38,114 nucleotides of DNA from Opitutaceae bacterium (GCA_028281165.1 JANQKI010000289.1:1-38114); one strand, 5' to 3'; positions 1 to 9,011 are shown, numbered from the stretch's first letter. Notes: generated by a model from the letters alone, not told the origin. Made by a program: numbers and translations.

Positions 1-840
1 AATATCTCGACGAGAGGATTTATTGGAACCGGCGAGGGGGTCATGATTGCAGGTTTTATTGTCGAAGGCACTCAACCTCTTGACGTTGTATTGAGAGCAT
101 CAGGTCCAAGCATTGGCATTTCCGATGGAGTTGAAGGGTTTCTGCCAGATCCAACCATTTCTGTCTTTAGCGGCAATCAAGGTTCCTTTGCGGATAGCAA
201 TAATGATTGGACTGAAAATGGAGACACAGCCTCTCTACTGGAATCGTTTGTTCGTGTCGGAGCGCAACCGTTTCAGGATGATAAAGATTCCGCTCTGAAA
301 ATGAGCCTCGAGCCTGGGAGCTACGCGCTTTTCGTAAATGACAACGGAGAAGGACAGGGAGTTGGACTGGTCGAGGTTTTTGACGAGTCAATCCAGTTAG
401 GAAACAATAAGGATGCCAGACTGTTGAATATATCAACGAGAGCCTTTGTAGGTTCAGGCGACAAAACGATGATAGCCGGTTTTTGGGTTGAAGGTGATGC
501 TCCTCTCAAAATTCTTGCTCAAGCGGTTGGCGAAGGAATAGCTGGTGATGTTTCCAATCCGCTTTCCGATCCTCAGATCTCGATTTTTGATTTATCGGCT
601 GGCGATTTCATCGCCGATGGAACCAATGATAACTGGGGGGACAGTCCAAACGTATCCGAAATCTCTGACATCGCAGACAGAATCGGAGCGAGAAAACTGG
701 CTCCAGGCAGCAAGGATGCTGCATCCGTTGTGACTCTTACTCCAGGACAAGGTTATGCTATCTTCGTTAGCGATACTTCAGGAGCTGAAGGCATAGCCGT
801 AGTCGAGGTATTCGCTGTATACAGTAATTCCTTACAATAA
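1..840 (+). CDS. C-terminal part of a secreted repeat protein (5' truncated)
   Basis: The reading frame is open from base 1, so the gene starts upstream of the window; 279 residues are visible. They form two related repeats. The first starts at residue 1 (NISTRGFIGTGEGVMIAGF) and the second at residue 143 (NISTRAFVGSGDKTMIAGF). Each continues through a conserved LPDP or LSDPQISIF segment to a closing GLVEV or AVVEVF strand. The same pair of repeats ends the next gene, so the two are paralogues. Tails of this kind are common at the ends of large secreted Ig, LamG or beta-helix proteins of Opitutae. I infer an extracellular or surface protein; the repeats themselves have no known activity. The stop at 838-840 is 47 bases before the next start. 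Confidence 0.8.
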   Translation, partial: NISTRGFIGTGEGVMIAGFIVEGTQPLDVVLRASGPSIGISDGVEGFLPDPTISVFSGNQGSFADSNNDWTENGDTASLLESFVRVGAQPFQDDKDSALKMSLEPGSYALFVNDNGEGQGVGLVEVFDESIQLGNNKDARLLNISTRAFVGSGDKTMIAGFWVEGDAPLKILAQAVGEGIAGDVSNPLSDPQISIFDLSAGDFIADGTNDNWGDSPNVSEISDIADRIGARKLAPGSKDAASVVTLTPGQGYAIFVSDTSGAEGIAVVEVFAVYSNSLQ

Positions 841-887
841 TCAAAAAATCAGTCCTGAAAAGCAGTTCTCAGTATAAGTTAATCAAT

Positions 888-3056
888 ATGTGGGTGAAAT
901 CTAAAGTTCCAACTGCCGTTACCTTATTGTTCTTTTTAGCATTAAGAACAACCGGAATGGCTCAATGCGATGACATTTCCGGCACCTGGTTTGCGGAGGA
1001 ATCCGTTACCATTACCTTTCGAATACCTGGCTTTCCCAATGAAGTCATTTCAGAAAGCGGATCCGCAAATATCTTCATCAATCAGAATGGATGCAATTAT
1101 TCGTATTCTAGATCCTCTCAAGGTTTTACTTTTACTCGTAGCGGGACAATCAACGGCAACTCTATTAGTTTGTCAGGAACGGCGGCCATACTACAGACCG
1201 GCACAACATGTACGAGTAATCGCGTTACTGCTACTGGAACCATTATCAATCCTGGCAGAATAGAGTTCACGACCACGGTTGATATTCGTTGCGCCAATCA
1301 AGGGTTATCAGTCACAGGAACAGGGAGCGGCTCGGTCGTACTTACTCGCTCAGTCCCCCAACCTCCAAACTTCACCACTCATCCGCTAAATCAAAGTGTA
1401 CAAATTGGAGCCAACGCTATCTTTTCCTGCTTCGCCTCAGAAAATCCAAGCTACCAATGGCAGGTTCTTGCCGCAGGCTCTTCTGATTGGGTAAACATTC
1501 AGAATAGTAGTAGATTTTCTGGCGCTACCACAAACCAGCTTACGGTTAACTCTGCAGCACTTGACCAGTCCGGCGATCAATTTCGCTGTTTGGCAACAAA
1601 TGGCCAAGGATCTGCCACTTCGAATCCAGCAACTTTGACAGTCGGAGGGCTGCCTCCTGCTTTCAACTCTAATCCATCGAACCTTACCGTCACGGAAGGC
1701 GGTCCAGCTTCTTTTTCTGTGAGCATTTCGGGCAATCCACTCCCGAGCTTACAATGGCAACACAAGCTCAGTAACAGCTCGGAATGGAATAATTTAATGG
1801 ACGGAGCTGGCTATTCAGGAACAACAACAGAAACGCTTAAGATCGGCTCGACCAGGTCAGGAATGTCAAACAGTCAGTTTCGCTGCGTAGCTACGAATTC
1901 GGCCGGATCAATAACTTCCAGTACCGCTACTCTAACCGTAAATTCGGAATTGATTGTCTCCACTCCTTTGATTTCGCCAAGCCAAGGAACCTATCACGAT
2001 GGCGTTCAGGTCATATTAACTTCCGACTCAATCGACGCCCAGATTCGGTACACATTAGACGGAACGGAACCCACCCAGGCTTCTATGTTGTACAGCGAAC
2101 CCTTCTTTGTCTCGCAATCAGTCACGGTAAAGAGCAAAGCATTTAAACTCGGGGTCGAACCTAGCCCATCAGAATCGAAATCTTACCAGATCGTCGCAAA
2201 TCCAGGAACTAATTTGCCACGGATTACAAATATTTCAACACGCGGCTTCGTAGGGACTGGAGAACGGCTCATGATCGCCGGCTTTGTTGTAGAAGGTACG
2301 CAGAATCTCGATGTAGTGCTTCGATCAGTAGGGCCAACTATCGGTATTCGAGACGGTATTACAAACCATCTACCAAATCCAAAGGTTTCGGTTTTCAGTT
2401 CAAGTGCGGGAGGGTTCATAAAAATAATAAACGATTTGGCTGACCATCGCAACCCGAACGCGGTAATCGATGCATTCGAGCGCATCGGCGCGGCTCCTTT
2501 TCTAGACGACCGTGACGCCGCCCTAACGCAAAGTCTCGCGCCAGGAAGCTACGCCTTGTTTGCGGAGGACCAATCGGGGGGAGAGGGTGTAGGATTAGTT
2601 GAGGTTTATGATGAAACCTTCCAACTAGGAGGGTCGAACAATGCGCGTCTGTCGAATATTTCCACTAGGGCTCTTGTGGGCTCTGGCGACAAGACAATGA
2701 TAGCGGGTTTCTGGGTTGAGGGTAACTCTCAATTGCAAGTACTCGCTCAAGCTGTGGGTAACGGCATAGCTGCGGAAGTCTCAAACCATCTCCCCAATCC
2801 CCAAATATCCATCTTCGACTTGGCAGCTGGACAATTCATTGCTGAAGGCTCGAATGATGACTGGGGAACTGCTCCAAACGCTTCGGAGATTGCAGCGACC
2901 GCCACGCGTATCGGAGCCCGGCAGCTCCAACCTGGCAGCAAGGATGCCGCGTCCCTGGTCTGGCTAGATCCTGGTAAAGGCTACGCCATCTTCGTAACCG
3001 ACGTAACCGGAAGCGAGGGCATTGCCGTCGTGGAAGTCTTTGCTGTGTACGAGTAG
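888..3056 (+). CDS. Secreted protein with Ig-like domains, CHB_HEX_C-type domain and tail repeats
   Basis: This is a 722-residue protein. A Sec signal peptide covers residues 1 to about 25 (charged start, hydrophobic core, cleavage near GMAQC). A beta-rich domain of about 130 residues follows. Next are two Ig-like domains: the first has the Cys pair C181 and C234, and the second keeps only the C-terminal Cys. Around residues 360-435 is a chitobiase C-terminal-like domain (RYTLDGTEPT motif). The tail is two repeats at residues 448-589 and 590-722 that match the preceding gene closely. No catalytic domain is visible. I infer a cell-surface or secreted adhesion or carbohydrate-associated protein; its substrate is unknown. 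It looks like a neighbour by gene duplication of the truncated gene at base 1. Confidence 0.85.
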   Translation: MWVKSKVPTAVTLLFFLALRTTGMAQCDDISGTWFAEESVTITFRIPGFPNEVISESGSANIFINQNGCNYSYSRSSQGFTFTRSGTINGNSISLSGTAAILQTGTTCTSNRVTATGTIINPGRIEFTTTVDIRCANQGLSVTGTGSGSVVLTRSVPQPPNFTTHPLNQSVQIGANAIFSCFASENPSYQWQVLAAGSSDWVNIQNSSRFSGATTNQLTVNSAALDQSGDQFRCLATNGQGSATSNPATLTVGGLPPAFNSNPSNLTVTEGGPASFSVSISGNPLPSLQWQHKLSNSSEWNNLMDGAGYSGTTTETLKIGSTRSGMSNSQFRCVATNSAGSITSSTATLTVNSELIVSTPLISPSQGTYHDGVQVILTSDSIDAQIRYTLDGTEPTQASMLYSEPFFVSQSVTVKSKAFKLGVEPSPSESKSYQIVANPGTNLPRITNISTRGFVGTGERLMIAGFVVEGTQNLDVVLRSVGPTIGIRDGITNHLPNPKVSVFSSSAGGFIKIINDLADHRNPNAVIDAFERIGAAPFLDDRDAALTQSLAPGSYALFAEDQSGGEGVGLVEVYDETFQLGGSNNARLSNISTRALVGSGDKTMIAGFWVEGNSQLQVLAQAVGNGIAAEVSNHLPNPQISIFDLAAGQFIAEGSNDDWGTAPNASEIAATATRIGARQLQPGSKDAASLVWLDPGKGYAIFVTDVTGSEGIAVVEVFAVYE

Positions 3057-3107
3057 TTGATTGAGGCCATAGTCTCCCTTAAGTATAATTGAGTACCCAA
3101 ATTCTGA

Positions 3108-3803
3108 TTACGGTTTAAACGGATCTTCCACATTGAGCCCCATCGCGTAGTCCATCAGATGGAAAATCACGTCCCTCCCAATCAGCAGGAAAATCGATCA
3201 GCTGGGCGGCAATATCCTTGACCACCGACCCCTCAGGAAACTGGCCATCGCTTTCCCAGTTACGTTCAGGCACATGAGAGTAACAAGCGACCGGAGTAAC
3301 ATTGAGTATCCGATTTGTGGATACGTACGTAGACTTGCCCGCAATCTCCGCTTTTTCCAAAAGCGTAAAGACTTCGTTACCAGGAATCGAATCCGCATCT
3401 CCTCGGCTCACACTATCGTTCACAGAAATGACTCCAGCTTTCGCTTTCACGCCAGTAATTTTAGCCGTCATGGTGCCAGCCGAGTCGGAAGTCTGCTGAT
3501 TGGTGTTGTAAGTCTTCGAGAAAGCTGAGTAGGGAAAGGTTTCGTCGAAAAGAAAATTCTCTTCGCCAGGCTCGCCACGCTGCTGGCCTTCGAAAATTCG
3601 AGCTGCGGTAACTGTCGAAACGCCCATCCATCACCCGCAAAGAGGATCACGTTCTTGGCTTTTCTATTGTTTAGACGGATCGACATTTTCTTTTCTATCG
3701 CGTCGCGACCTTGCTGAAACCAGTCAATCCCATCCCCGAGGCTTAAACCTATAAAGCTGAGCCCTAAGAAAGGCAGGAGTAGATAGCGTATTGATAAAGT
3801 CAT
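3108..3803 (-). pseudogene. Remnant of a PhoA-type alkaline phosphatase
   Basis: Three in-order fragments of one alkaline phosphatase lie in different frames. From 3803 comes a signal peptide and the family's N-terminus, ending AKNVILFAGDG. Near 3625 one base is missing, and the sequence continues one frame over as MGVSTVTAARIFEGQQ, the segment that directly follows GDG in the family. That frame runs through TSDSAGTMTAKITGVKAKAG (around the catalytic Ser) and PVACYSHVPERNWESD to AAQLIDFP. There the middle of the enzyme, roughly 250-300 residues, is absent. The last 25 codons in a third frame (3108-3182) read GRDVIFHLMDYAMGLNVEDP, which resembles the end of the same family (inferred). The metal-binding core after the deletion is missing, so no active enzyme can be made. 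Confidence 0.8.
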
Positions 3804-3967
3804 TTCAAAACTGGTGAAATCTTCATGGTTTCCAAGGGCGAAGAAGCATCAAGGAAATTGAAACTCCCTGACACGGCTAGTCTGAAAACATTTGGTTACG
3901 AAATCATTTTCGCTTAAGAATCGCTTTTTTATTAGAAAAATATCCCAATTGACTTAACTTGCCGGAT

Positions 3968-4852
3968 ATGAACGCCCCACCCCGCTATTCCATCGGCTTG
4001 ATTCTTTGCTTTTTACTTGCGCTGAGCTCAACCGCAGTCGCCTCGGATCAGCTGTTTTTGCTTAGAAATATTTCCCTTATTAAGCCACAAGCCGACGACC
4101 TGACTAAGGGAACGGAAACAGCCTACTACAAACCGATTTTCGGCGAAGGCGACAAACAAGGGAAACTGCTGAATGGCGTCGTTCGTTTTGGGGAACTGAC
4201 AGTCTACAAGAATGGCGCCAGCGCTGTGGTTAGCTATCCTGATGAGGAACAGATTTACTACGTCACTTCAGGTGAGGGAACGCTCATTTACGATGACCAG
4301 GAAGTGGCGATAAAGGCAAACGACTTCATGTATCTGCCAGTCGGCGTGAAGCGGGGGGTAAAAAACGCGAACGAAGATCCCATCCAAATTCTTGTCATGG
4401 GATATTCGATACCCGAGGACGTTGAAGTGGAGCCTACTCAGGAACTACAGCTAGCCAGCGCGGATGAAGTAAAGCTTCTGGTCCTCGGCAGTCACGGTCC
4501 CACTACCAAATACAAGCTTCTGATGGGCACCACCGAAAGCGCGCGCGACCGACTCGCTGCGGCTTACCAGATGGTAAGCCTTTTTATAATGGACTTCTCG
4601 CCCGGAGGAACCAACAAGCCCCATCGCCACCCAACCCAAGAAGAAATGTACTACGTCTTAAAGGGCCACGGCTATATGGTTGCAGGACTCGACAGATGGG
4701 GCAACGTGCAAAGGCACCCATGCCAAGCTGGAGACGCTTTTTACTTTGCCGCCGGAACGGAGGTAGGATTTTACAGCACCGGCAGGGAAGGCGAAGAGCA
4801 CGCTCTGATACTGGCTGTTCGCTCGGACGACCCAACGTTAACTAAAAAATAG
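3968..4852 (+). CDS. Exported two-cupin protein
   Basis: This encodes 294 residues from the ATG at 3968; a TTG three codons upstream is in frame but the ATG sits directly before the signal peptide. Residues 1 to about 26 form a Sec signal peptide (SSTAVASDQ at its end). Two cupin barrels follow. The first, about residues 70-145, lacks the histidines of cupin motif 1 (it has YPDEEQIYYVTSGEG). The second, about 210-285, keeps a metal set, PHRHPTQEEMYYVLKGHG, so only this one should bind a metal ion. It heads a run of four exported proteins on the same strand (enolase superfamily, RraA-like, sulfatase). The role is inferred: a sugar-acid isomerase, oxygenase or binding protein in that pathway. 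Exact activity cannot be read. Confidence 0.75.
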   Translation: MNAPPRYSIGLILCFLLALSSTAVASDQLFLLRNISLIKPQADDLTKGTETAYYKPIFGEGDKQGKLLNGVVRFGELTVYKNGASAVVSYPDEEQIYYVTSGEGTLIYDDQEVAIKANDFMYLPVGVKRGVKNANEDPIQILVMGYSIPEDVEVEPTQELQLASADEVKLLVLGSHGPTTKYKLLMGTTESARDRLAAAYQMVSLFIMDFSPGGTNKPHRHPTQEEMYYVLKGHGYMVAGLDRWGNVQRHPCQAGDAFYFAAGTEVGFYSTGREGEEHALILAVRSDDPTLTKK

Positions 4853-4874
4853 TTACATCCAAAAATCAATTACA

Positions 4875-6230
4875 ATGGATACAATTCTTCCCGACCATTC
4901 CACATCCGAAAACACTTCGGATCGGCGTCGCTTCATCAAAAAAGCAAGCCTGGGCGGCATAGCACTAGGCGGCATGATGACGGCATCGATTCAGGACACG
5001 ATTGCTCAAGTCACCTCGAAGGTCAGTCGCTATTCCTTTCCCTCAGGTCTGAAGATAACGGATTTACGCTACGTGTTGGTCACCCACTTGGGGCGACGTA
5101 TCCCCATCATTCGCATCGATACGAATCAAGATATCCAGGGCCTGGGCGAAGTCCGTGACGGAGGCGACGAGCGCTACGCTCTTTTGTTGAAAAGCCGAAT
5201 CCTAGGCAAGAATCCATGCAATGTTGAGCAGCTCTTCAAGATCATAAAACCGTTTGGAGGCCACGGGAGGCTGGGCGGCGGAGTGAGCGGCGTGGAGATG
5301 GCCTTATGGGATCTCACAGGAAAAGCATTTGGCGTACCCGTTTGGCAACTACTCGGTGGGCGCTATCGTGACAAGGTCCGCCTCTACGCTGACACGCATG
5401 GGGATACGGATTACGATTTAATCAAGGCTAAGGTCACAAAGCGGATAGAGGAGCAAGGCTTCACTTGGCTGAAAATGACGCGTTGCTTCAATGTGGTTGG
5501 CGGCACACCGGATGGTTACATCAATGCCCGTGGTCGCGAGCTCACCGACGTTGGCATCGCTAAAATAACCGAATATCTGCAAATGGTTAGAGAGACGGTA
5601 GGTCATCGCATTCCCGTCAGCGCGGACCATTTTGGCGATCGCAACGTGACCAACATAATACGGCTGGGCAAGTCCTTAGAGCCGGTCCGGCTAGCCTGGA
5701 TGGAGGAGCCAGCGCCATGGAAGAATCCAGAACTACTTAAGGAGGTGAAAGACGCGATCGACGTCCCCGTTCTTTCCGGCGAGAACATTTATGGCCTGGA
5801 AGCTTTTCAACGTCTTTGCGACCTCGGGGCAGTCGATATGGTTCATCCAGATTTGGCGACGGCGGGCGGCATACTAGAAACCAAGAAGATCGGCGACTAT
5901 GCCCAAAGTAAAGGCATCACCATGGCATTGCACTATGCCGGAACACCCATTTCCTTCATGGCCAATGTCCACTCGGCAGCAGCCACGGAGAATGTTATGG
6001 CGCTGGAATACCATCCAGAAGATGAACAAATCCCTCTGTGGACAAACATGGTGAATACGGTCGACGGCCAACCGCTCATCACAAAAGGCTTTGCGAACGT
6101 ATCCACAACTCCAGGACTCGGCGTAGAGATTAACGAGGAACATATCAAATCCTTAATCCATCCGACCGACAAGAGCTACTTCGCCCCTACCGATCACTGG
6201 AACGAGAGGAACTCCAGCGACGCGTTTTGA
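4875..6230 (+). CDS. Tat-exported enolase-superfamily enzyme (mandelate racemase/muconate lactonizing type)
   Basis: This is a 451-residue protein. The N-terminus has a twin-arginine signal (DRRRFIKKASLGG) followed by a small-residue hydrophobic stretch. The remainder is an enolase-superfamily capping domain and barrel. Likely metal ligands are D251 (SADHFGD), E277 or E278 (WMEEPAP) and E303 (SGEN). D326 (HPDLATAGG) and H353 (ALHYAGTP) match the Asp-His dyad of the mandelate racemase subgroup. The position of the usual KxK reads KMT at the LKMTRCF segment, so the second base differs from classical racemases. Known relatives are acid-sugar dehydratases such as galactonate dehydratase. The gene starts 22 bases after the cupin gene. 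I infer dehydration of a sugar acid outside the cytoplasm; the substrate is unknown. Confidence 0.82.
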   Translation: MDTILPDHSTSENTSDRRRFIKKASLGGIALGGMMTASIQDTIAQVTSKVSRYSFPSGLKITDLRYVLVTHLGRRIPIIRIDTNQDIQGLGEVRDGGDERYALLLKSRILGKNPCNVEQLFKIIKPFGGHGRLGGGVSGVEMALWDLTGKAFGVPVWQLLGGRYRDKVRLYADTHGDTDYDLIKAKVTKRIEEQGFTWLKMTRCFNVVGGTPDGYINARGRELTDVGIAKITEYLQMVRETVGHRIPVSADHFGDRNVTNIIRLGKSLEPVRLAWMEEPAPWKNPELLKEVKDAIDVPVLSGENIYGLEAFQRLCDLGAVDMVHPDLATAGGILETKKIGDYAQSKGITMALHYAGTPISFMANVHSAAATENVMALEYHPEDEQIPLWTNMVNTVDGQPLITKGFANVSTTPGLGVEINEEHIKSLIHPTDKSYFAPTDHWNERNSSDAF

Positions 6231-6280
6231 TATATCCCCTTAATGTGAATACAAAATAAAACTGCCACCAGCTATACGAA

Positions 6281-7204
6281 ATGAAATACAAGCACGCTCT
6301 TGCAATCCTATTCTGCTTCATAGGAATCGCCAGTCTTACCGCTCAAACCATTCCGCGAGAAGAATTGATATTCCTTACTTCCGAATGGAAGGGCGAGCGC
6401 TTTGAAGACGGTCGACCGAAGATTCCTAATGACCTGATTAAAAGAGCGCGGCATATCGGAATCGAAGAAGCCTGGCAGGTCATGTACAATCAAGGCTATA
6501 AGAACCAGTTCGAAGGAAATTGGAAAATGGTACACGATGATGTTCCGGTAATTGGTCGAGCGCTAACGGCTCTCTACATGCCCAGTCGACCTGATCTGCT
6601 TAAAAGCATCATGGATCGCGGAAAGGAAGAAGGGCGTATCGGAAATTCGAATTCATGGCCTATCGCGATGCTGGGCAAGCACGATGTGTATGTCGCCGAC
6701 TGCTTCGGGAAGATTTCCCAGGGAACGTTAATTGGCGATAGCCTGGCGACAGCTATTTTCAATAAAACGGGAACCGGCGTTATCTTCGATGGCTCGGCCA
6801 GGGATCTAAGTGGCATGGCTCAAATCGAAGGTTTTAACGCTTTTGTAAGGGACTTTGATCCCACATTTCTAGAAGAAGTTGTACTGATGGGATTGAATAC
6901 GCCTATTCGTATCGGTAAAGCGATTTGCTTGCCTGGAGATCTAGTCATATCCGAAAGGGAAGGCGTATTGTTTATTCCAGCGCACTTGGCTGAGGAGGTC
7001 ATTATTACTGCCGAGTTCATCACTATTCGTGACACTTTCGGATACGAAATGCTGAGGTCAGGACGCTTTAGTTCAGGCCAAATGGACAATGCCTGGACGG
7101 ATGAAATCAAAGAAGCGTTTCTCAAATGGCTGGACGACAATCCAGACCAACTTCCCATGAGCCGCGCTCAGCTAGACGAATTTATGTCACAACGAACATG
7201 GTAA
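6281..7204 (+). CDS. Exported RraA-family protein (aldolase-like)
   Basis: The 307 residues begin with a clear Sec signal peptide (hydrophobic core through ASLTAQ, about residue 22). The RraA/HMG aldolase fold follows, with the hallmark segment IGDSLATAIF...GVIFDGSARD; R174 and D175 are the substrate and metal-binding Arg-Asp pair of the aldolase branch. The C-terminal part has the family's GDLVISEREGVLFIP segment. In characterised members this fold either cleaves 4-hydroxy-2-oxo acids or inhibits RNase E. The signal peptide and the neighbouring enolase-superfamily gene favour the aldolase role, acting on a 2-keto acid made by the dehydratase. That pathway link is inference. The gene starts 50 bases after its neighbour. 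Confidence 0.78.
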   Translation: MKYKHALAILFCFIGIASLTAQTIPREELIFLTSEWKGERFEDGRPKIPNDLIKRARHIGIEEAWQVMYNQGYKNQFEGNWKMVHDDVPVIGRALTALYMPSRPDLLKSIMDRGKEEGRIGNSNSWPIAMLGKHDVYVADCFGKISQGTLIGDSLATAIFNKTGTGVIFDGSARDLSGMAQIEGFNAFVRDFDPTFLEEVVLMGLNTPIRIGKAICLPGDLVISEREGVLFIPAHLAEEVIITAEFITIRDTFGYEMLRSGRFSSGQMDNAWTDEIKEAFLKWLDDNPDQLPMSRAQLDEFMSQRTW

Positions 7205-7295
7205 GAAAACGTATAAAGGGCCTATTATCAGTAGGGGCCTCTACGAATGGTAGGGAGGCTTGTCTAAGAGAAGGTCTAACAATTCGATTCCCGAA

Positions 7296-7364
7296 GGTGG
7301 CGCGAGGCGTCCTCGACTCGCGTTCAACCAATGTAAAAACGCGTCGAGGACGTCGCGTTCCACC
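7296..7364. repeat. Imperfect palindrome, REP-like
   Basis: The left arm begins GGTGGCGCGAGGCGTCCTCG and the right arm ends TCGAGGACGTCGCGTTCCACC, around a 13-base centre. The arms pair over about 25 bases with a few mismatches and a two-base insertion. It lies between the RraA-like gene and the sulfatase, is GC-richer than its surroundings and has no T-run, so it does not look like a standard intrinsic terminator. It could be a dispersed REP-type element; only a genome-wide search could show further copies. Confidence 0.6.
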
Positions 7365-7377
7365 TCTTTGGATACAT

Positions 7378-8787
7378 ATGGGACTCTCTCTAAGACGTGC
7401 CGAGAGAGCGCTATTCGTTCTGCTCCTTACTGTGTTCCAGAATGTCGGATACGCTGACCAATCGAGCGAGATTCAAAGACCCAACATCATTGTCATAAAC
7501 GTCGATGAACTGCGTTGGGATGGACTCAGTATTACAGGCCATCCTTTTGTCCAGACACCCAATATCGATCGACTGGCCAGAGAAGGCATGATCTTGAAAA
7601 ACGCTTTCGTCACTACTCCCCTTTGCGGTCCCAGTCGAGCTTGCCTGATGACAGGCCAGTATGCCCACACGCACGGCAGCTACAAGAATACGGCTCCGAA
7701 AGGCCACACCAAGAAACTGCGTACCTATCCAATGCTGTTTCAGAAATCGGGATACAAGACAGCTTTTATCGGGAAATGGACAACGGGACGCAATGCTGAC
7801 AAAACGCCCCACCCCGGCTTTGATCGGTGGTTTTGCTCAGGCGTCAATCGAGACTATAAGATGGACCCGGTTGTTAATGTAGACGGAGAATGGATACCCT
7901 ACAAAGGCCATGCGACTGATATAGATACAGCAGAGGCTGTTCGCTTCATTCGCGAGAACAGGGATCAACCCTTTAACATCTCTCTCTGGCATCGCTCAGT
8001 TCATACCAGTTATGGAGACGAGCATCTTCTATCAGCGGAACGCAACCGACATCTTTACAAAGATGTACCGGTTCCAAGAGCAATCAGCGCTCAGGAGCCG
8101 CTCATTGTCCAGCCTGCTATCAAAAACTTCGCCCAAAGGCCGCCTAGCGACGAAGACATAAGAAATATCGCTCGCATGACAGTCGATATCGACGATGGCG
8201 TGGGACTTATTTACGCTACACTCGAGGAGCTGGGCATTCTTGATCAAACGATGATCATTTTCAAGGGGGACAATGGGTTCTTTTTTGGCGAGCATGGCTT
8301 GACCGAAAAGCGTCTGGCTTACGAAGAATCGATTCGCATACCGTTTATTATACGCTATCCTCCCTTGATTCAGCCAAAATCTCAATCCGAGGTTTCAGTG
8401 CTTAGTATTGATATTGCCCCTACGCTCTTGAAGCTAGCAGAGATTGAAATTCCAGAAGACATGCAGGGTCAGTCGCTTGTCCCTGTTTTGAGAGGAGGCG
8501 AACTGGAAACGCCACGCCCCTCACTGCTCTTCGAGTTTTGGCCGGAGACGGATCTGCCCGGAACCAGTTGCTGGTGGAAAGCGGTTAGAACCGACAAATG
8601 GAAATACATCCACTATTACAAGGAACCTTTCTTCAACGAACTCTACAATCTAGAGAAAGATCCGTTCGAAATGAACAATCTCATCAACGACGAAAATCAT
8701 AAAGCCATTGTTGAAAAAATGTCGGACGAGCTGACCAAATTAATGGATTTCTACGAAGACAAAGGCATAGACTACGAATTTTTCTGA
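7378..8787 (+). CDS. Exported sulfatase (formylglycine-dependent)
   Basis: I start the gene at the ATG at 7378 because it opens a signal peptide (LRRAERALFVLLLTVF) directly before the mature start; a longer frame reaches 7126 but crosses the preceding gene's end and the palindrome. The product is 469 residues. The N-terminal metal site is present (NIIVINVDELRWDG). C83 lies in the CGPSR motif followed by MTGQYAHTHG; this Cys is converted to formylglycine in active sulfatases. Further metal ligands are in IFKGDNGFFFGEHG and the binding lysine region is in GKWTTGRN. The C-terminal domain ends with the usual NELYNLEKDPFEMNNL. It belongs to the large family used by marine Verrucomicrobiota to desulfate algal polysaccharides. 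The exact sulfated substrate is not readable. No sulfatase-maturating enzyme is in the window. Confidence 0.92.
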   Translation: MGLSLRRAERALFVLLLTVFQNVGYADQSSEIQRPNIIVINVDELRWDGLSITGHPFVQTPNIDRLAREGMILKNAFVTTPLCGPSRACLMTGQYAHTHGSYKNTAPKGHTKKLRTYPMLFQKSGYKTAFIGKWTTGRNADKTPHPGFDRWFCSGVNRDYKMDPVVNVDGEWIPYKGHATDIDTAEAVRFIRENRDQPFNISLWHRSVHTSYGDEHLLSAERNRHLYKDVPVPRAISAQEPLIVQPAIKNFAQRPPSDEDIRNIARMTVDIDDGVGLIYATLEELGILDQTMIIFKGDNGFFFGEHGLTEKRLAYEESIRIPFIIRYPPLIQPKSQSEVSVLSIDIAPTLLKLAEIEIPEDMQGQSLVPVLRGGELETPRPSLLFEFWPETDLPGTSCWWKAVRTDKWKYIHYYKEPFFNELYNLEKDPFEMNNLINDENHKAIVEKMSDELTKLMDFYEDKGIDYEFF

Positions 8788-9011
8788 TTGAGAATGAGAC
8801 TTTCCTAATCCCAAAGCCCCGCCCTTCGGATGCGATAGCGGGAAATGTTCCAGTAGATCCAATAAAACAAGCATTCTGATAAAATCTGAATCAGCGGAAT
8901 CAGAAATTCTAAACTGAATCCCTCAGATAATAAGCAGGAATACCAATCAAGAGTTAGCTGAATTTACATTTAATCCTTGGGGTTTTTGTACGATAGACAA
9001 GTGGCTCAAGG

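Noticed and set aside
3115-3627. The 170-residue frame as a functional short alkaline phosphatase
   Set aside because: It has no signal peptide in frame, and the metal-binding and C-terminal core of the enzyme is deleted.
7126-7377. Long upstream start for the sulfatase
   Set aside because: It runs across the end of the RraA-like gene and the REP-like palindrome in a low-complexity, Arg-rich stretch. The signal peptide begins exactly at 7378.
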